Shown here: positions 35,969 through 46,029 of the stretch, piece after piece
How the letters are laid out: every line of letters begins with the position of its first letter
Numbering within the stretch: the stretch's first letter is position 1
Origin: Sulfitobacter noctilucicola
GTDB taxonomy: Bacteria; Pseudomonadota; Alphaproteobacteria; Rhodobacterales; Rhodobacteraceae
Direction of reading: 5' to 3'
Length of the DNA: 64,000 bases
Assembly (NCBI RefSeq): GCF_000622385.1
Contig: NZ_JASD01000008.1
Coordinates: 1,860,001-1,924,000 of the forward strand
Program-made: the position numbers and the translations under genes
Notes under the pieces: model-generated
The model's database searches: none
Told to the model about the DNA's origin: nothing
What the model saw: the letters and a program-made list of their open reading frames with translations, nothing else

Positions 35969-36868
35969 CTACCCACGCACATGTGTATCGAAAAACGCGA
36001 TGGTCCTCTTCCAAGCAAGTGACGCAGCTTCTTCGTCGTATCGGGGTGTCGTGTCGTTGTGGAAACCGTGGTTCACTTCGGGGTAAAAGTGGACGCTGAA
36101 TTCTTTCTGTGCCGCCTTCAACGCCTCTGAATAGGCAGGCCATCCCGCATTGATCCGCTCATCAAGTCCGGCATACTGAATCATCAAAGGGGCCTTGATC
36201 GCAGGCACATCTTCAGCTGCGGGCTGCCTGCCGTAGAACGGAACAGAGGCTGCCAGATCGGGATAGGCCACGGCGAGCGCATTGCATACGCCACCGCCAT
36301 AGCAAAAGCCGACGGCACCGACTTGGCCTGTGCTGTCATGATGGTCGCGCAGGAATTCAAAAGCGGCAAAGAAGTCTTCCATGAGTTTGGCCCCGTCCAG
36401 ACTACGTTGCATTTCGCGACCTTCCTCGTCTGTGCCGGGATAACCTCCCAAAGGGCTAAGCCCGTCAGGACCAATCGCAAGGTATCCGGCCTTGGCCGTG
36501 CGGCGGACAACGTCTTCGATATAAGGGTTCAGACCGCGGTTCTCGTGGACGACCAGCACAGCAGGTAGTCTGCCTGAAGCGTTTGCGGGTCGCGCCATCA
36601 ATGCGTTAATCGTCCCGTGTCCGTCCGGGCTTTCATAGGTGGTACGTTCGGTCACGATATCGGGATCGTCTTCGGCAACCTGCTGTGCAAGGGCATAGTT
36701 CGGCTGCAACTGCTCAAGGATCATCGCACCGGTTACGCCGGCCACAGCGTATTTACCTGCTTGCGCGATAAAATCCCGCTTGCTCATTTTGCCGTGCACA
36801 TAGCCGTCAAAAATCTCCAGAATGCGCGGATCGAAATCGCTGGCCTTCTTGCGCGGAGGCTGGGTCAT
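35969..36868 (-). CDS. Dienelactone hydrolase-family protein
   Basis: 299 residues from the ATG at 36868, preceded by AAAGGAG. A twin-arginine-like [11 protein letters not shown] followed by [11 protein letters not shown] at ~37-60 suggests an internal export or anchor signal. The hydrolase domain has [20 protein letters not shown], nucleophile Cys in [12 protein letters not shown], Asp in [11 protein letters not shown] and His in [12 protein letters not shown], the Cys/Asp/His triad of the family. It stands alone on the minus strand between the sulfatase and xylose clusters. Substrate unknown. Confidence 0.88.
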   Translation of the reverse strand: MTQPPRKKASDFDPRILEIFDGYVHGKMSKRDFIAQAGKYAVAGVTGAMILEQLQPNYALAQQVAEDDPDIVTERTTYESPDGHGTINALMARPANASGRLPAVLVVHENRGLNPYIEDVVRRTAKAGYLAIGPDGLSPLGGYPGTDEEGREMQRSLDGAKLMEDFFAAFEFLRDHHDSTGQVGAVGFCYGGGVCNALAVAYPDLAASVPFYGRQPAAEDVPAIKAPLMIQYAGLDERINAGWPAYSEALKAAQKEFSVHFYPEVNHGFHNDTTPRYDEEAASLAWKRTIAFFDTHVRG

Positions 36869-37091
36869 CGAAAACTCCTTTCGGGTGAGAGAGCAGCCAC
36901 CCAAGACTGCCTTCCCTCAACCCTAGAGGATTCGCATTTCCGCACAACAATTTCGTTTGCCATGCGCCGGGCCATGCCGAAACTGTGATGAGCAAGTATG
37001 TCCACCGCATTTCATTTGTGCAGGCTAGATGACTTCGTTCGTTCCGGTATCGGTCGGGCGACCTCCTCCAGCCCAGCGGCTCTGAAAAGAC

Positions 37092-38387
37092 CTATACGAA
37101 ACGGTTGACGATATTCTCAAGGATTTCCTGCCGTCCGGAACGGGGTTGCGGATCTATATTACCTTCCGCGACCAGCCCTGCGACCTCTGACAAATCCATC
37201 TTCAACATCGACTGGGCCGGCTCTCGCTGCCATCCTTCGTAACGGGCTTCGCGTGCACGCTCCAACGCGCCATCTTCCAGCATCGCGGCAGCCGCTTTGA
37301 GGCCACGCGCACAGACATCCATGGCACCCGCGTGTGAGGCAAGGAGGTCTTCGGGATCCAAAGACTGACGGCGCAGTTTGGCGTCAAAGTTCGTGCCACC
37401 ACGACCCAGGCCGCCGCCTTTCAGTATTTCGTAATAGGCCAGCGCAATTTCCGGCACATTGTTGGGGAATTGATCGGTATCCCAACCGGATTGGTAATCG
37501 TTACGGTTCATGTCGATGGACCCGAAGATACCAAGTGCATTGGCCATCGCAATTTCGTGCTCAAAGCTGTGACCCGCCAGAATGGCATGGCCCTGTTCGA
37601 TGTTCACCTGAACTTCGTTCTCCAGCCCGTAGCGCTTGAGAAATCCATAAACCGTGCTGACATCGTAGTCGTACTGGTGCTTTGTCGGCTCTTGCGGTTT
37701 TGGCTCGAGCAGGATCGCGCCCTCAAAACCGATCTTGTGTTTGTAATCGACGACCATTGTCAGGAAACGGCCCATATGGTCCATCTCTTGCTTCAAATCG
37801 GTGTTCAGCAGTGTCTCATATCCTTCGCGCCCGCCCCAGAGCACATAGTTCTCGCCCTTCAGTGCATGTGTCGCATCCATGCAGAGTTTTACTGTGGCAG
37901 CAGACCATGCATAGACATCCGGGTCAGGGTTTGAGGCGGCGCCGGCCATAAACCGACGGTTGGAAAAGAGGTTTGCCGTCCCCCACAGGAGCCGCGTCTT
38001 GCTGGTCTCCATCTTCTTCGCGAATATGTCCGTTATCTCGCGGAAGTTCTTTTCACTTTCGGCAAAGGTCGCGCCTTCGGGGCGAATGTCGGCATCGTGG
38101 AAACAAAAGAAGGGCGCATTGAGGATGTCGAACATTTCGAAGGCCACGTCCGCCTTGAGCCGCGCACCTTCCATGGTTTCGTTGAACCACGGACGCTCGA
38201 ACGTCTGTCCGCCAAAGGGATCACCGCCGGGCCATGCAAAGCTGTGCCAGTACGCGACAGCAAACCGCAGATGGTCTTCCATCCGCTTGCCCATCAGCAT
38301 CTCGTCCGGATTGTAGTGACGGAAGCCAAGATCCGTTGTGTCGGGATCGAAAGTTAGCGGGGCAATATCGCCGAAAAACTGGCTCAT
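37092..38387 (-). CDS. xylA: Xylose isomerase
   Basis: Interconverts D-xylose and D-xylulose using two divalent metals. 431 residues, class II length. The ATG at 38387 follows AAAGGA and begins [28 protein letters not shown] and [12 protein letters not shown] carry the catalytic His/Asp pair. [15 protein letters not shown] and [15 protein letters not shown] provide metal ligands. It is the last gene of the xylF-H-G-B-A operon, 16 bases after xylB. Confidence 0.97.
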   Translation of the reverse strand: MSQFFGDIAPLTFDPDTTDLGFRHYNPDEMLMGKRMEDHLRFAVAYWHSFAWPGGDPFGGQTFERPWFNETMEGARLKADVAFEMFDILNAPFFCFHDADIRPEGATFAESEKNFREITDIFAKKMETSKTRLLWGTANLFSNRRFMAGAASNPDPDVYAWSAATVKLCMDATHALKGENYVLWGGREGYETLLNTDLKQEMDHMGRFLTMVVDYKHKIGFEGAILLEPKPQEPTKHQYDYDVSTVYGFLKRYGLENEVQVNIEQGHAILAGHSFEHEIAMANALGIFGSIDMNRNDYQSGWDTDQFPNNVPEIALAYYEILKGGGLGRGGTNFDAKLRRQSLDPEDLLASHAGAMDVCARGLKAAAAMLEDGALERAREARYEGWQREPAQSMLKMDLSEVAGLVAEGNIDPQPRSGRQEILENIVNRFV

Positions 38388-38403
38388 GATAGAATCCTTT
38401 GGG

Positions 38404-39837
38404 TCAGAGGTCGCGCAGGACGGAATAGGCGTGGCGGTAACGGGCATGGCTTTCGGCGAAGGCCGGAACCAGTGAGGCATCGGGCATGTGTGTGTGTGCG
38501 ATGGGGGGCGGGGTCGCGATACCAACGTCAGCGCCAGTGGCGGCCATCATCCCAAGCCGTGCAGCTCCGATAGCCGCGCCGTAGTCACCGGCAACGGGCA
38601 GATGGAGCGGAAAATCAAGAGCCGTGGCCAGAACGTCCAGCCAATAACCGGACTTGGATCCACCACCCAACGCCAATGCCTCTGCTATCTTGGTGCCGGT
38701 GCTGGCCAGAGCGTCGCGGCAATCGGCGAATGCAAATGCAACGCCTTCAAGTACCGCGCGGGCAGCTGTACTTGCATCCGTTGCATGGTCAAGATGCAGG
38801 AATTGTCCACGTATCCGCGCATCGTTATGCGGCGTGCGCTCACCGCCCAGATAGGGCAGGAACAACGTCGTCGAGGGGGCTTGCAGCCTGCCAAGATCAG
38901 CGGTCAGAGCGGCAGCGGATTTTCCCGTCAGCCGCGACAGCCATTCCAGCGCATCCGTTGCTGCAAGGATGACACCCATCTGATGCCATGTGTCGGGGAC
39001 CGCGTGACAAAAACTATGCACAGCAGAGGCGGGATCTGGGCGGTAGCCGTCGTTCGCAGCAAAAAGCACACCGGAGGTGCCCAGGGACAGGAATGCACTG
39101 CCGTCCTTGACCACGCCCGCACCAATGGCGGCGGCGGCATTGTCTCCGGCACCGCCTGCAACCGTCACGTCCTTGGCACCCAGAACCTGCGCAAGCGCAG
39201 GGCGCAGCTTACCTGACGGGGCTGACCCTTCGACAAGGGCGGGCATCTGGTCTCGGCCAAGACCACAGGCCTCCAAAAGGGGGTCTGACCAATCGCGCCG
39301 ACCAGTATCAAACCACGCTGTACCCGCCGCATCTGACATTTCAGATACATGACCGCCGGTCAGATAGAGGCGCAGCGCGTCCTTTGGCAGCAATATCTTT
39401 GCGATCTGTTCGAATATCTGCGGCTCATGCTTACGGACCCATGCCACTTTCGGTGCAGTGAAGCCGGGGAAAACGATGTTACCTGTAATTGAACGGAATT
39501 GGGGGTCCGCATCCATCTCGGCGGCCTCTTTGTGGCTGCGCGTGTCGTTCCACAACATACAAGGACGCAAAGGTTTGTCGGCCTCATCGAACAACGTGGC
39601 ACCATGCATATGACCTGACAGGCCGATCCCTGTCACAGTGCTGCAATCAACCGTTGCGGCCAAAGCGCTCAACGCGGCATCCGCAGCCTTAAACCAGCTT
39701 GCCGCATTCTGTTCTGACCATCCGTCATGCGGCCGCTCAACACTTAGCGGTACCGAATGCTCTGCCAGAACCCGCTGCTGATCGTCGATCAGGATCGCCT
39801 TGAGCGAAGAGGTCCCTAAATCAAGCCCGATGAACAT
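38404..39837 (-). CDS. xylB: Xylulokinase
   Basis: FGGY-family kinase phosphorylating D-xylulose to xylulose-5-phosphate. 477 residues. The ATPase phosphate-1 loop is [25 protein letters not shown] and LWNDTRSH are the sugar-site segments; [12 protein letters not shown] and [16 protein letters not shown] are the FGGY nucleotide-site elements. Its ATG shares one base with the xylG stop (TAATG), implying coupled translation. Confidence 0.96.
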   Translation of the reverse strand: MFIGLDLGTSSLKAILIDDQQRVLAEHSVPLSVERPHDGWSEQNAASWFKAADAALSALAATVDCSTVTGIGLSGHMHGATLFDEADKPLRPCMLWNDTRSHKEAAEMDADPQFRSITGNIVFPGFTAPKVAWVRKHEPQIFEQIAKILLPKDALRLYLTGGHVSEMSDAAGTAWFDTGRRDWSDPLLEACGLGRDQMPALVEGSAPSGKLRPALAQVLGAKDVTVAGGAGDNAAAAIGAGVVKDGSAFLSLGTSGVLFAANDGYRPDPASAVHSFCHAVPDTWHQMGVILAATDALEWLSRLTGKSAAALTADLGRLQAPSTTLFLPYLGGERTPHNDARIRGQFLHLDHATDASTAARAVLEGVAFAFADCRDALASTGTKIAEALALGGGSKSGYWLDVLATALDFPLHLPVAGDYGAAIGAARLGMMAATGADVGIATPPPIAHTHMPDASLVPAFAESHARYRHAYSVLRDL

Positions 39838-40586
39838 TATGCAGCGGCCTTCGGGTTTTTGCCCAGAATAATCATCGACAGAATATCATCCTCGGTTACA
39901 TCCTCGACCCGTTCGGTTCCGACCATCTGGCCATTTTTCATCACCGATACACGGTCACAAAGCTCCATCATCTCGCGGGTATCATGGCTGATCAGGAAGA
40001 TGCCCAAGCCCTGTTTCTTCAGCTCTTGGATCAACTCTGCCACCATCGCTGTCTCATGTACGCCCAGTGCGGCTGTGGGTTCGTCCATAATGAGGATTTT
40101 TGCGTTGAAATAGACGGCGCGCGCAATAGCCACGGACTGGCGTTGTCCACCGGACAAAGCCGACACAGGTTCTTTCAGCTTTTTGAAATTCGGGTTTAGC
40201 CGCGCCATGATCTTGCGTGTCTCGGCTTCCATCCGGTCATCATCGACAAACCCCAAGGGTGTCGTCAGCTCGCGCCCAAGAAACAGATTTGACGCCGCAT
40301 CCAGATTGTCGGCCAAGGCGAGCGTTTGGTAAATTGTCTCAATGTTATGATCGCGGGCATGACGGGGCGTTGCGATCTCGGCCCTTTTGCCGTTGATGTA
40401 AATTTCGCCGCTGTCCATCTTGTAGGCCCCCGACAGCATTTTGATGAGCGTCGACTTGCCTGCACCATTGTGACCAAGCAGCCCCACAACTTCGCCCGGG
40501 TATAATTCGATGCTCACGCGGTCGACCGCCTGCACACCACCAAAGGCGATAGAGACGTCTTTCATTTCTACCAAAGGAGTTGTCAT
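39837..40586 (-). CDS. xylG: Xylose ABC transporter ATP-binding protein
   Basis: 249-residue single ABC domain: Walker A GHNGAGKST, signature LSGGQRQS, Walker B ILIMDEPTAAL, switch His in FLISHD. E. coli XylG has two such domains in ~510 residues; a single-domain form is usual in alphaproteobacterial CUT2 systems and would work as a homodimer. Start and stop overlap both neighbours as TAATG. Together with XylH and XylF it imports D-xylose. Confidence 0.93.
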   Translation of the reverse strand: MTTPLVEMKDVSIAFGGVQAVDRVSIELYPGEVVGLLGHNGAGKSTLIKMLSGAYKMDSGEIYINGKRAEIATPRHARDHNIETIYQTLALADNLDAASNLFLGRELTTPLGFVDDDRMEAETRKIMARLNPNFKKLKEPVSALSGGQRQSVAIARAVYFNAKILIMDEPTAALGVHETAMVAELIQELKKQGLGIFLISHDTREMMELCDRVSVMKNGQMVGTERVEDVTEDDILSMIILGKNPKAAA

Positions 40587-41872
40587 TACTTCGCCCCCAC
40601 ACGTTTACGATATTGAATGTCGATGAAGACCGCAAAGACCAAGACTGCGCCTACCACGATATTCTGCAGCGGAGCGTCCACACCGACCATCGCCATGCCT
40701 GATTGCAGCGACTGCATAATCAGCGCACCTAGGATCGCGCCGTAGATCGTTCCGATCCCGCCCGAGAGCGCAGTTCCGCCAATCACCGCAGCCGCAATCA
40801 CGCGCAACTCATCCAGTGTGCCCAGATCGTTTGAATGGTTGGCCAGACGGGCCGAAGCCACCACCGCCGAGATGGCGCAAAGCACACCCATCAGCGCAAA
40901 AATCTTGACCGTCAGCATCCGTGTGTTGATGCCGGACAGCTCCGCCGCATCAGGGTTGCCACCAGTTGCAAAGATGTAGCGCCCGAAACGGGTGCGGCGC
41001 GCGATCACTGTCATCACGATGGCAATTGCCAGCAACAACAAAACTGAAATCGGCAGACCATAGACCGGCGTGCAGCCTTCGGCGACTTCGCAGCCATATC
41101 GCGCAGGGTCACGCGCCACGACGCGTCCAGGCACTGCATAATTGGTCAGGATCGCGATGAAGCCTGCAATCGCTGCAACACAGATGCCGGCGAGGGACAG
41201 CTCGGCCCACATCGGCTTGACCGGAAAGCCATGCGCAACTTTGGTGCGACGTGCGCGAAAGATCATCACGATGGTGGCGACAATCGCCACAGCACCCAGT
41301 GCCCAGCTCAGCGGCCCTCCCAGCGTGCCGTTGATCCCGCCGAAGGTCATAAACGTTTTATCAAGCGGGCCGATGGTCTGACCGGACGTCTGATACCATC
41401 CCACGTTCCGCCAAACGAGAAAGCCACCCAAGGTAACGATGAAAGCCGGGATGCCCTGATATCCGATCAGCCAGCCGTTAAAGGCACCTATAACACCGCC
41501 CAAGACAACGCCCGCGGTGATAGCAATCCACGGAATGGCCCAGTGGCCGATCTCCAGCCCCAGTCCCGGCAGGAACCGGACTTGTGTCATCGCCATAAGC
41601 GCCGAACAGGCAGCAAGGACCGCGCCGACGGACAGATCAATGTGGCGGGTGACAATCACGAACACCATGCCCGTTGCCATGATAGCAACAGAGGCCGTCT
41701 GGATTGTAAGGTTAAAGATGTTGCGGGGGGTGAGGAAACGCCCGTCTGTCAGCACGTTGAAAACCAGCGCTACCAGTATGAAAGCCCCGATCATCCCAAG
41801 CAGCCGCGTATCGACTTCCAGTGATTTCAGAAAGGATTTGCGCGTAGGCGCCGTGGCGGTTTGATCGCTCAT
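40586..41872 (-). CDS. xylH: Xylose ABC transporter permease
   Basis: 428-residue CUT2-type permease with about 10-12 hydrophobic helices. Motifs include DLSVGAVLAACSALMA, the GAFNGWLIGYQGIPAFIVTLGG block and the late AVIGGTALSGGIGTIYGAILGA block, all characteristic of sugar permeases of this class. A central insertion contains two cysteines (YGCEVAEGCTP). It follows xylF after a hairpin-containing gap and overlaps xylG by TAATG. Confidence 0.95.
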   Translation of the reverse strand: MSDQTATAPTRKSFLKSLEVDTRLLGMIGAFILVALVFNVLTDGRFLTPRNIFNLTIQTASVAIMATGMVFVIVTRHIDLSVGAVLAACSALMAMTQVRFLPGLGLEIGHWAIPWIAITAGVVLGGVIGAFNGWLIGYQGIPAFIVTLGGFLVWRNVGWYQTSGQTIGPLDKTFMTFGGINGTLGGPLSWALGAVAIVATIVMIFRARRTKVAHGFPVKPMWAELSLAGICVAAIAGFIAILTNYAVPGRVVARDPARYGCEVAEGCTPVYGLPISVLLLLAIAIVMTVIARRTRFGRYIFATGGNPDAAELSGINTRMLTVKIFALMGVLCAISAVVASARLANHSNDLGTLDELRVIAAAVIGGTALSGGIGTIYGAILGALIMQSLQSGMAMVGVDAPLQNIVVGAVLVFAVFIDIQYRKRVGAK

Positions 41873-41952
41873 TTCAGATACTCCTGTTGGTGCGGCGCGG
41901 GCGTAAAAGCCGCCGTTCCAATTCGGGTAGGGAATTTCAGGAAAGGGGAGAT

Positions 41953-41990
41953 GTGCTCCGGCCGCAAGACTGATGAGAGGCCGGAGCAGG
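41953..41990 (-). terminator. Intra-operon hairpin between xylF and xylH
   Basis: CTCCGGCC (41956-41963) and GGCCGGAG (41979-41986) form an 8-bp stem with a 15-base loop in the 139-base xylF-xylH gap. There is no T-run on the minus strand. Such hairpins commonly protect the binding-protein mRNA, giving more XylF than permease (inferred). Confidence 0.55.
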
Positions 41991-42011
41991 TTTCAATCTA
42001 AGGAGGTTAGA

Positions 42012-43046
42012 TCAGTTGCAAGGAGCCGGGCCGCCGGAAACACCTTGGCAAAGCTTGTCTTTTTCGATCCAGCCTGCGTCAACAACTGCTGACAGATTGT
42101 CTTTTGTCACAGGAACCGGTGCGAGGAACTTGGCCATCATCTTGGTGCCTGCGGGGCTTTCCCATTCGGCAGAGCCGTCAACCGCGCTCATGTCGCCGTC
42201 CGATTTGGCCAGTGCAACAGCGATTTCACCGGCCGCTTTGCCCAGTTCACGCGCGTCTTTCCAGACCGAAACAGTTTGCGTGCCCAGTGCGACACGGTTC
42301 AGGGCGGCGTGGTCACCGTCCTGACCGGACACCGGAATGCCTTCCATGCCCTGTGCTGTAAGCGCTGCAACGACGCCGCCTGCTGTACCGTCGTTTGAGG
42401 CCACAACCGCATCAACACCGTTGTCATTTGCGGTCAGGATCTGCTCCATGTTGCGCTGCGCGTTCGCGGGCAACCAACCATCCGTATAAGCCTCGTCAAC
42501 GATGGTGATGTCACCGGCGTCGATCGCTGCCTGCAGGACCTCTTGCTGTCCGCCACGCAGAAAATCGGCGTTTGGATCGGTGGGTGAACCCTTGATCATG
42601 ACATAGCGTCCCTTGGGGGCCGCTTCGAGAACCGCACGCGCCTGCATCCGGCCAACTTCGACATTGTCAAAGGTCAGGTAAAACGCGCGTTTGTCTTCGA
42701 TCAGGCGGTCATAGCCCACAACCGGAATGCCTTCGGCAGCAGCGGCGTCAACAGCTGGGCCAATGGCCGCGCTGTCTTGGGCCAGAATGATAAGGGCATC
42801 AACGCCCTGCGCGATCAGGCTTTCAACATCCGACAGCTGCTTGGCCGAAGACGACTGCGCATCAGCCGATACATAGTTCGCACCGGCAGCGTCCAGCGCG
42901 CCCTTGATTGCGGCCTCGTCGGTTTTCCAGCGCTCTTCCTGAAAGTTGGACCAGCTGACGCCGACGGTCATCGCATGGCCGTCGGCCAAAGCGGATGTTG
43001 TGAAACCAGCCACAGCCACAGCTGCCGCTACGATAAACTTTTTCAT
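42012..43046 (-). CDS. xylF: D-xylose-binding periplasmic protein
   Basis: 344 residues from the ATG at 43046, after GGGAGG. Signal peptide MKKFIVAAAVAVAGFTTSALA. The mature protein has the type I sugar-binding fold: VGVSWSNFQEERWKTDEAAI at the start, as in XylF, then DALIILAQDSAAIGPAV, VVGYDRLI, KGSPTDPNA and ASNDGTAGGVVAAL. GIPVSGQDGDHAALNRVALG is the ligand/hinge segment. First gene of the operon, divergent from the ROK regulator. Confidence 0.95.
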   Translation of the reverse strand: MKKFIVAAAVAVAGFTTSALADGHAMTVGVSWSNFQEERWKTDEAAIKGALDAAGANYVSADAQSSSAKQLSDVESLIAQGVDALIILAQDSAAIGPAVDAAAAEGIPVVGYDRLIEDKRAFYLTFDNVEVGRMQARAVLEAAPKGRYVMIKGSPTDPNADFLRGGQQEVLQAAIDAGDITIVDEAYTDGWLPANAQRNMEQILTANDNGVDAVVASNDGTAGGVVAALTAQGMEGIPVSGQDGDHAALNRVALGTQTVSVWKDARELGKAAGEIAVALAKSDGDMSAVDGSAEWESPAGTKMMAKFLAPVPVTKDNLSAVVDAGWIEKDKLCQGVSGGPAPCN

Positions 43047-43124
43047 GTATTCCTCCCAGAACAATAGCCCTCCCAACTAGGAAGGGGACCGAGTCGTTTG
43101 CCCGGTTGGATTGAACTTGCCAGA

Positions 43125-43147
43125 TTTATTTTAGTTGTCAAAATAAA
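43125..43147. promoter_or_regulatory. Candidate XylR operator
   Basis: TTTATTTT-N7-AAAATAAA is a perfect 8-bp inverted repeat, 79 bases upstream of xylF. A/T-rich palindromes of the form TTTATTTT/AAAATAAA are typical of ROK-type (NagC/XylR/Mlc) regulators. Likely represses xylF in the absence of xylose. Confidence 0.7.
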
Positions 43148-43249
43148 AATTTGCAAAAATCGTACGTCAGGCAAATTTTTCCTTTCAATATTTCGATTTT
43201 AAGACCAGTCTTTGCCAAATCATGTGTTGGTCAGGGGTTTCTGACCTTA

Positions 43250-43270
43250 TTTATTTTAGGTTTCGAAAAT
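43250..43270 (+). promoter_or_regulatory. Second, partial XylR-like site at the xylR start codon
   Basis: TTTATTTTAGG followed by CGAAAATA repeats the TTTATTTTAG half of the main site and covers the region just before the xylR ATG (43271). It may give autoregulation. Imperfect symmetry lowers certainty. Confidence 0.45.
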
Positions 43271-44533
43271 ATGGACGGCGAAAGAGACATAGCGCAACTG
43301 AACGCCGCAACGGGTTGCGGTCCTTTGCTGTCCAGTCCGCCGGAAACAAAGCAGCCCTTGCGCCAGCGTGTGTTCGAATATGTGCGTGCGCACGGAAATG
43401 CTGCTCGCAGTGACATCAGCCGCGATCTGGGTGTCAGTCCCGGATCGGCAACCACGCTGACAGCCGAGTTGATGCAGGCCGGTTTGCTGCGCGAAGTCGC
43501 AGAGGTACAACGCGAGCAGAGCAGGGGGCGGCCGCGGGTTGCGCTGGAGATCGTGCCCGAAGCGGGATACATCATTGGCATCAAATTGGGGGATGCCCAA
43601 CACACCGCAGCGCTTGCTGATTTCACCGGGACCATGGTCGCTGATGTGACCATCCGGCATGCACGCAACAGCAGGTCCATGGCGGATGTACTTGACGAAA
43701 TCGAGACCTTGATTGAGGCGCTTTTGGATAAGGCAGGCATGCAGTTGTCTGCGGTGCATGGCATCGGCGTGGGCATGGCGGGAATCATCGGCCATGAGAC
43801 AGGCATTGTACATTGGTCACCCCTGCTGGATGCGCGCGACCAGCCCTTTGGCGACGCGTTTGAAGCCCGACTGGGCCGTCCGGTTTTTCTTGAAAACGAC
43901 GCCAACATGCTAACCATGGCGGAACTGTGGTTCGGGGCAGGTCGGGGCCTGCGCGATTTTGCTGTGGTCACCATCGAGAACGGCGTTGGCATGGGACTGG
44001 TGCTCGACAACCAACTTTATCGTGGATCTTTCGGTATGGGGCTGGAGCTTGGTCATACTAAGGTCCAGATGGACGGTGCACTGTGCCGTTGTGGCCAACG
44101 CGGCTGTCTGGAGGCTTATCTGTCCGACTACGCACTGGTGCGGGAAGGTGCGACGGCACTGAATCTCGCGCCCGAGGCCAAGGCCGGATTTCAGGTCGTG
44201 CTCAGCGACCTTCTGAAGGAAGCGCAAAACGGTAACATCGCGGCACGCAAAGTGTTTCAGCGGGCGGGCCGGTTTCTGGCACTTGGCCTATCGAATGTCA
44301 TTCATCTGTTTGACCCCGCGCTGATCATCTTGTCTGGTGACCGGATGACACATGATTTCATGTTTGAGGAAACTGTCGTGGAAGACGTGCAGGCGCTGTG
44401 TTTGTCGCGCGGCCAGATGCCATGCCAGATCAAAGTACACTCTGGCGGTGATCTCGATTGGGCGCGCGGGGCTACAGCACGTGCGCTTTCCGAAGTCACA
44501 CATGATCTTTTCAACGGAGATACTGCCGGATGA
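43271..44533 (+). CDS. xylR: ROK-family xylose regulator (XylR type)
   Basis: 420 residues if started at the ATG on 43271; the frame is open 40 codons further up, but that part is AT-rich and overlaps operator sites. The N-terminal winged helix (RSDISRDLGVSPGSATTLTAE) precedes a sugar-kinase-like ROK domain with ENDANMLTMAE, GVGMGLVLDN and the zinc motif CRCGQRGCLEAY. Position divergent from xylF supports xylose control. Its stop overlaps the start of an unrelated exported-protein gene (ATGA), which is unusual for this regulator. Confidence 0.9.
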   Translation: MDGERDIAQLNAATGCGPLLSSPPETKQPLRQRVFEYVRAHGNAARSDISRDLGVSPGSATTLTAELMQAGLLREVAEVQREQSRGRPRVALEIVPEAGYIIGIKLGDAQHTAALADFTGTMVADVTIRHARNSRSMADVLDEIETLIEALLDKAGMQLSAVHGIGVGMAGIIGHETGIVHWSPLLDARDQPFGDAFEARLGRPVFLENDANMLTMAELWFGAGRGLRDFAVVTIENGVGMGLVLDNQLYRGSFGMGLELGHTKVQMDGALCRCGQRGCLEAYLSDYALVREGATALNLAPEAKAGFQVVLSDLLKEAQNGNIAARKVFQRAGRFLALGLSNVIHLFDPALIILSGDRMTHDFMFEETVVEDVQALCLSRGQMPCQIKVHSGGDLDWARGATARALSEVTHDLFNGDTAG

Positions 44534-46029
44534 AAGCCAAGGCGATGGCTGCGACTGTTCTGTGCTGCATATGGGGGCAGGCGGCACTTTGTGATATTGC
44601 TTTCATAGACCGTTCCGATTTGCTGCCGCAGCATATCTATTCGGGCGGATGGGAGCACTTTGTCGGGGGCGGTGTGGCCGTTTTCGACTGCAACGGGGAT
44701 GCGCTGCCGGACATGTACGTCGCAGGTGGCGAAAGCCCTGCGCAGATGATGCGCAACGAGGGCGGTTTTGCCTTTAAATCTGTTGCAGTGCCTGAGCTTT
44801 CTGGCGTCACAGGGGCCTATCCGCTGGATATGAATGCAGATGGATTGATGGACCTTTTCGTGCTGCGTGTCGGTCCCAATGCTGTGTTGAAGGGGCAACC
44901 GGATTGCCGCTTTGAGGATACAACGGTGGACTGGGCATTGCCAGCATCCGACCGGTGGACGACAGCATTTTCCGCATGGTGGGAGCCGGATGCCGATTGG
45001 CCAACACTGGCTGTCGGAAACTATGTAGACCGCGCCGATCCTGACGGCCCCTTTGAAGCCTGCGATGAAAACGAACTGCTTGTCCCAAGTGCTGATGGGT
45101 ACGCAGCTTACCCGCTCAAGCCGGGGTTTTGCCCGTTGTCGATGCTGGCTGCCCGCGATGCATCGGGCAGCTTTCGTCTGCGCGTCTCGAACGACCGTCA
45201 TTACTACGTCAAAGGCGGGTCCGAGCAGATGTGGGACATCGCAGAGCAGCGTTTTCTGAGCGAAGCAGACGGCTGGCAGAACCTCGCGCTTTGGGGCATG
45301 GGGATCGCGTCACGTGATTTGACCGGCGACGGCGCGGATGAGGTGATGCTGACATCCATGGGCGATCAGGTGCTTCAGCTGGCCCAACCCACAGGAACCT
45401 ACACCTCCGCGCCCTATGAGATCGGGACCTATGCGCAGCGCCCGCACACCGGCGGCGATGGCCGCCCGTCAACAGGCTGGCACGCAGAATTCGGCGACAT
45501 CGACAACGACAGCCGCGCGGATTTGTTTATCGCGAAGGGGAATGTGGATCAGATGCCGGGAATGGCCACACGTGATCCCAATAACCTGTTGATGCAAAGC
45601 ACCGGTGGGCGCTTTGTCGAAGTGTCACAAGCCGCTGGTGTCGCGACACTTTCGCGTTCGCGGGGTGCAGCGCTTGCGGATTTCGATCTGGACGGGCGGC
45701 TTGATCTGGTCGTGATGAACCGTCGTGCGCCGATGGAACTTTATCAGAATGTGACCGAAGGCACTGGCAACTGGCTCCGCATCGCCCTGTCTCAAGAGGG
45801 CGGCAACCGCAATGCCATCGGCGCGCGTGTTTCGGTCAGTACCGGCGCACGGGTTCAATCCGCACAAAAGCTAGTTGGCGGTGGACACGCGGGAGGGCAG
45901 GCCTTGCCGCTACATTTCGGCTTAGGGGAAGCGACTGATGCCGCCGTACGGGTCGAATGGCCCGACGGGACGACGACGCAGACGACGGTTTCGGCGGGGC
46001 AAACCGTCACAATCAGCAAGGTGCCTTAG
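44530..46029 (+). CDS. Exported FG-GAP / CRTAC1-family protein
   Basis: 499 residues with a signal peptide (AATVLCCIWGQAALC). Repeated FG-GAP/VCBS calcium-loop motifs form a beta-propeller: VFDCNGDALPDMYVAGG, DMNADGLMDLFVL, DLTGDGADEVMLTS, GDIDNDSRADLFIAKG and DFDLDGRLDLVVMNR. The C-terminal ~85 residues (NWLRIALSQEGGNRNAIGARV) form an ASPIC/UnbV domain, as in CRTAC1 proteins. About 12 Trp and four Cys lie in the mature part. Start overlaps the xylR stop; stop overlaps the convergent di-haem gene by four bases. Function unknown. Confidence 0.88.
   Translation: MKAKAMAATVLCCIWGQAALCDIAFIDRSDLLPQHIYSGGWEHFVGGGVAVFDCNGDALPDMYVAGGESPAQMMRNEGGFAFKSVAVPELSGVTGAYPLDMNADGLMDLFVLRVGPNAVLKGQPDCRFEDTTVDWALPASDRWTTAFSAWWEPDADWPTLAVGNYVDRADPDGPFEACDENELLVPSADGYAAYPLKPGFCPLSMLAARDASGSFRLRVSNDRHYYVKGGSEQMWDIAEQRFLSEADGWQNLALWGMGIASRDLTGDGADEVMLTSMGDQVLQLAQPTGTYTSAPYEIGTYAQRPHTGGDGRPSTGWHAEFGDIDNDSRADLFIAKGNVDQMPGMATRDPNNLLMQSTGGRFVEVSQAAGVATLSRSRGAALADFDLDGRLDLVVMNRRAPMELYQNVTEGTGNWLRIALSQEGGNRNAIGARVSVSTGARVQSAQKLVGGGHAGGQALPLHFGLGEATDAAVRVEWPDGTTTQTTVSAGQTVTISKVP

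Noticed and set aside
39837-40586. XylG at 249 residues as a truncated gene
   Set aside because: All ABC motifs are present once and both ends overlap neighbours in frame; single-domain forms are normal in alphaproteobacterial sugar importers.
44302-45201. 299-codon minus-strand frame across xylR and the CRTAC1 gene
   Set aside because: Spans two real genes on the other strand and has Cys/Arg/His-rich composition.
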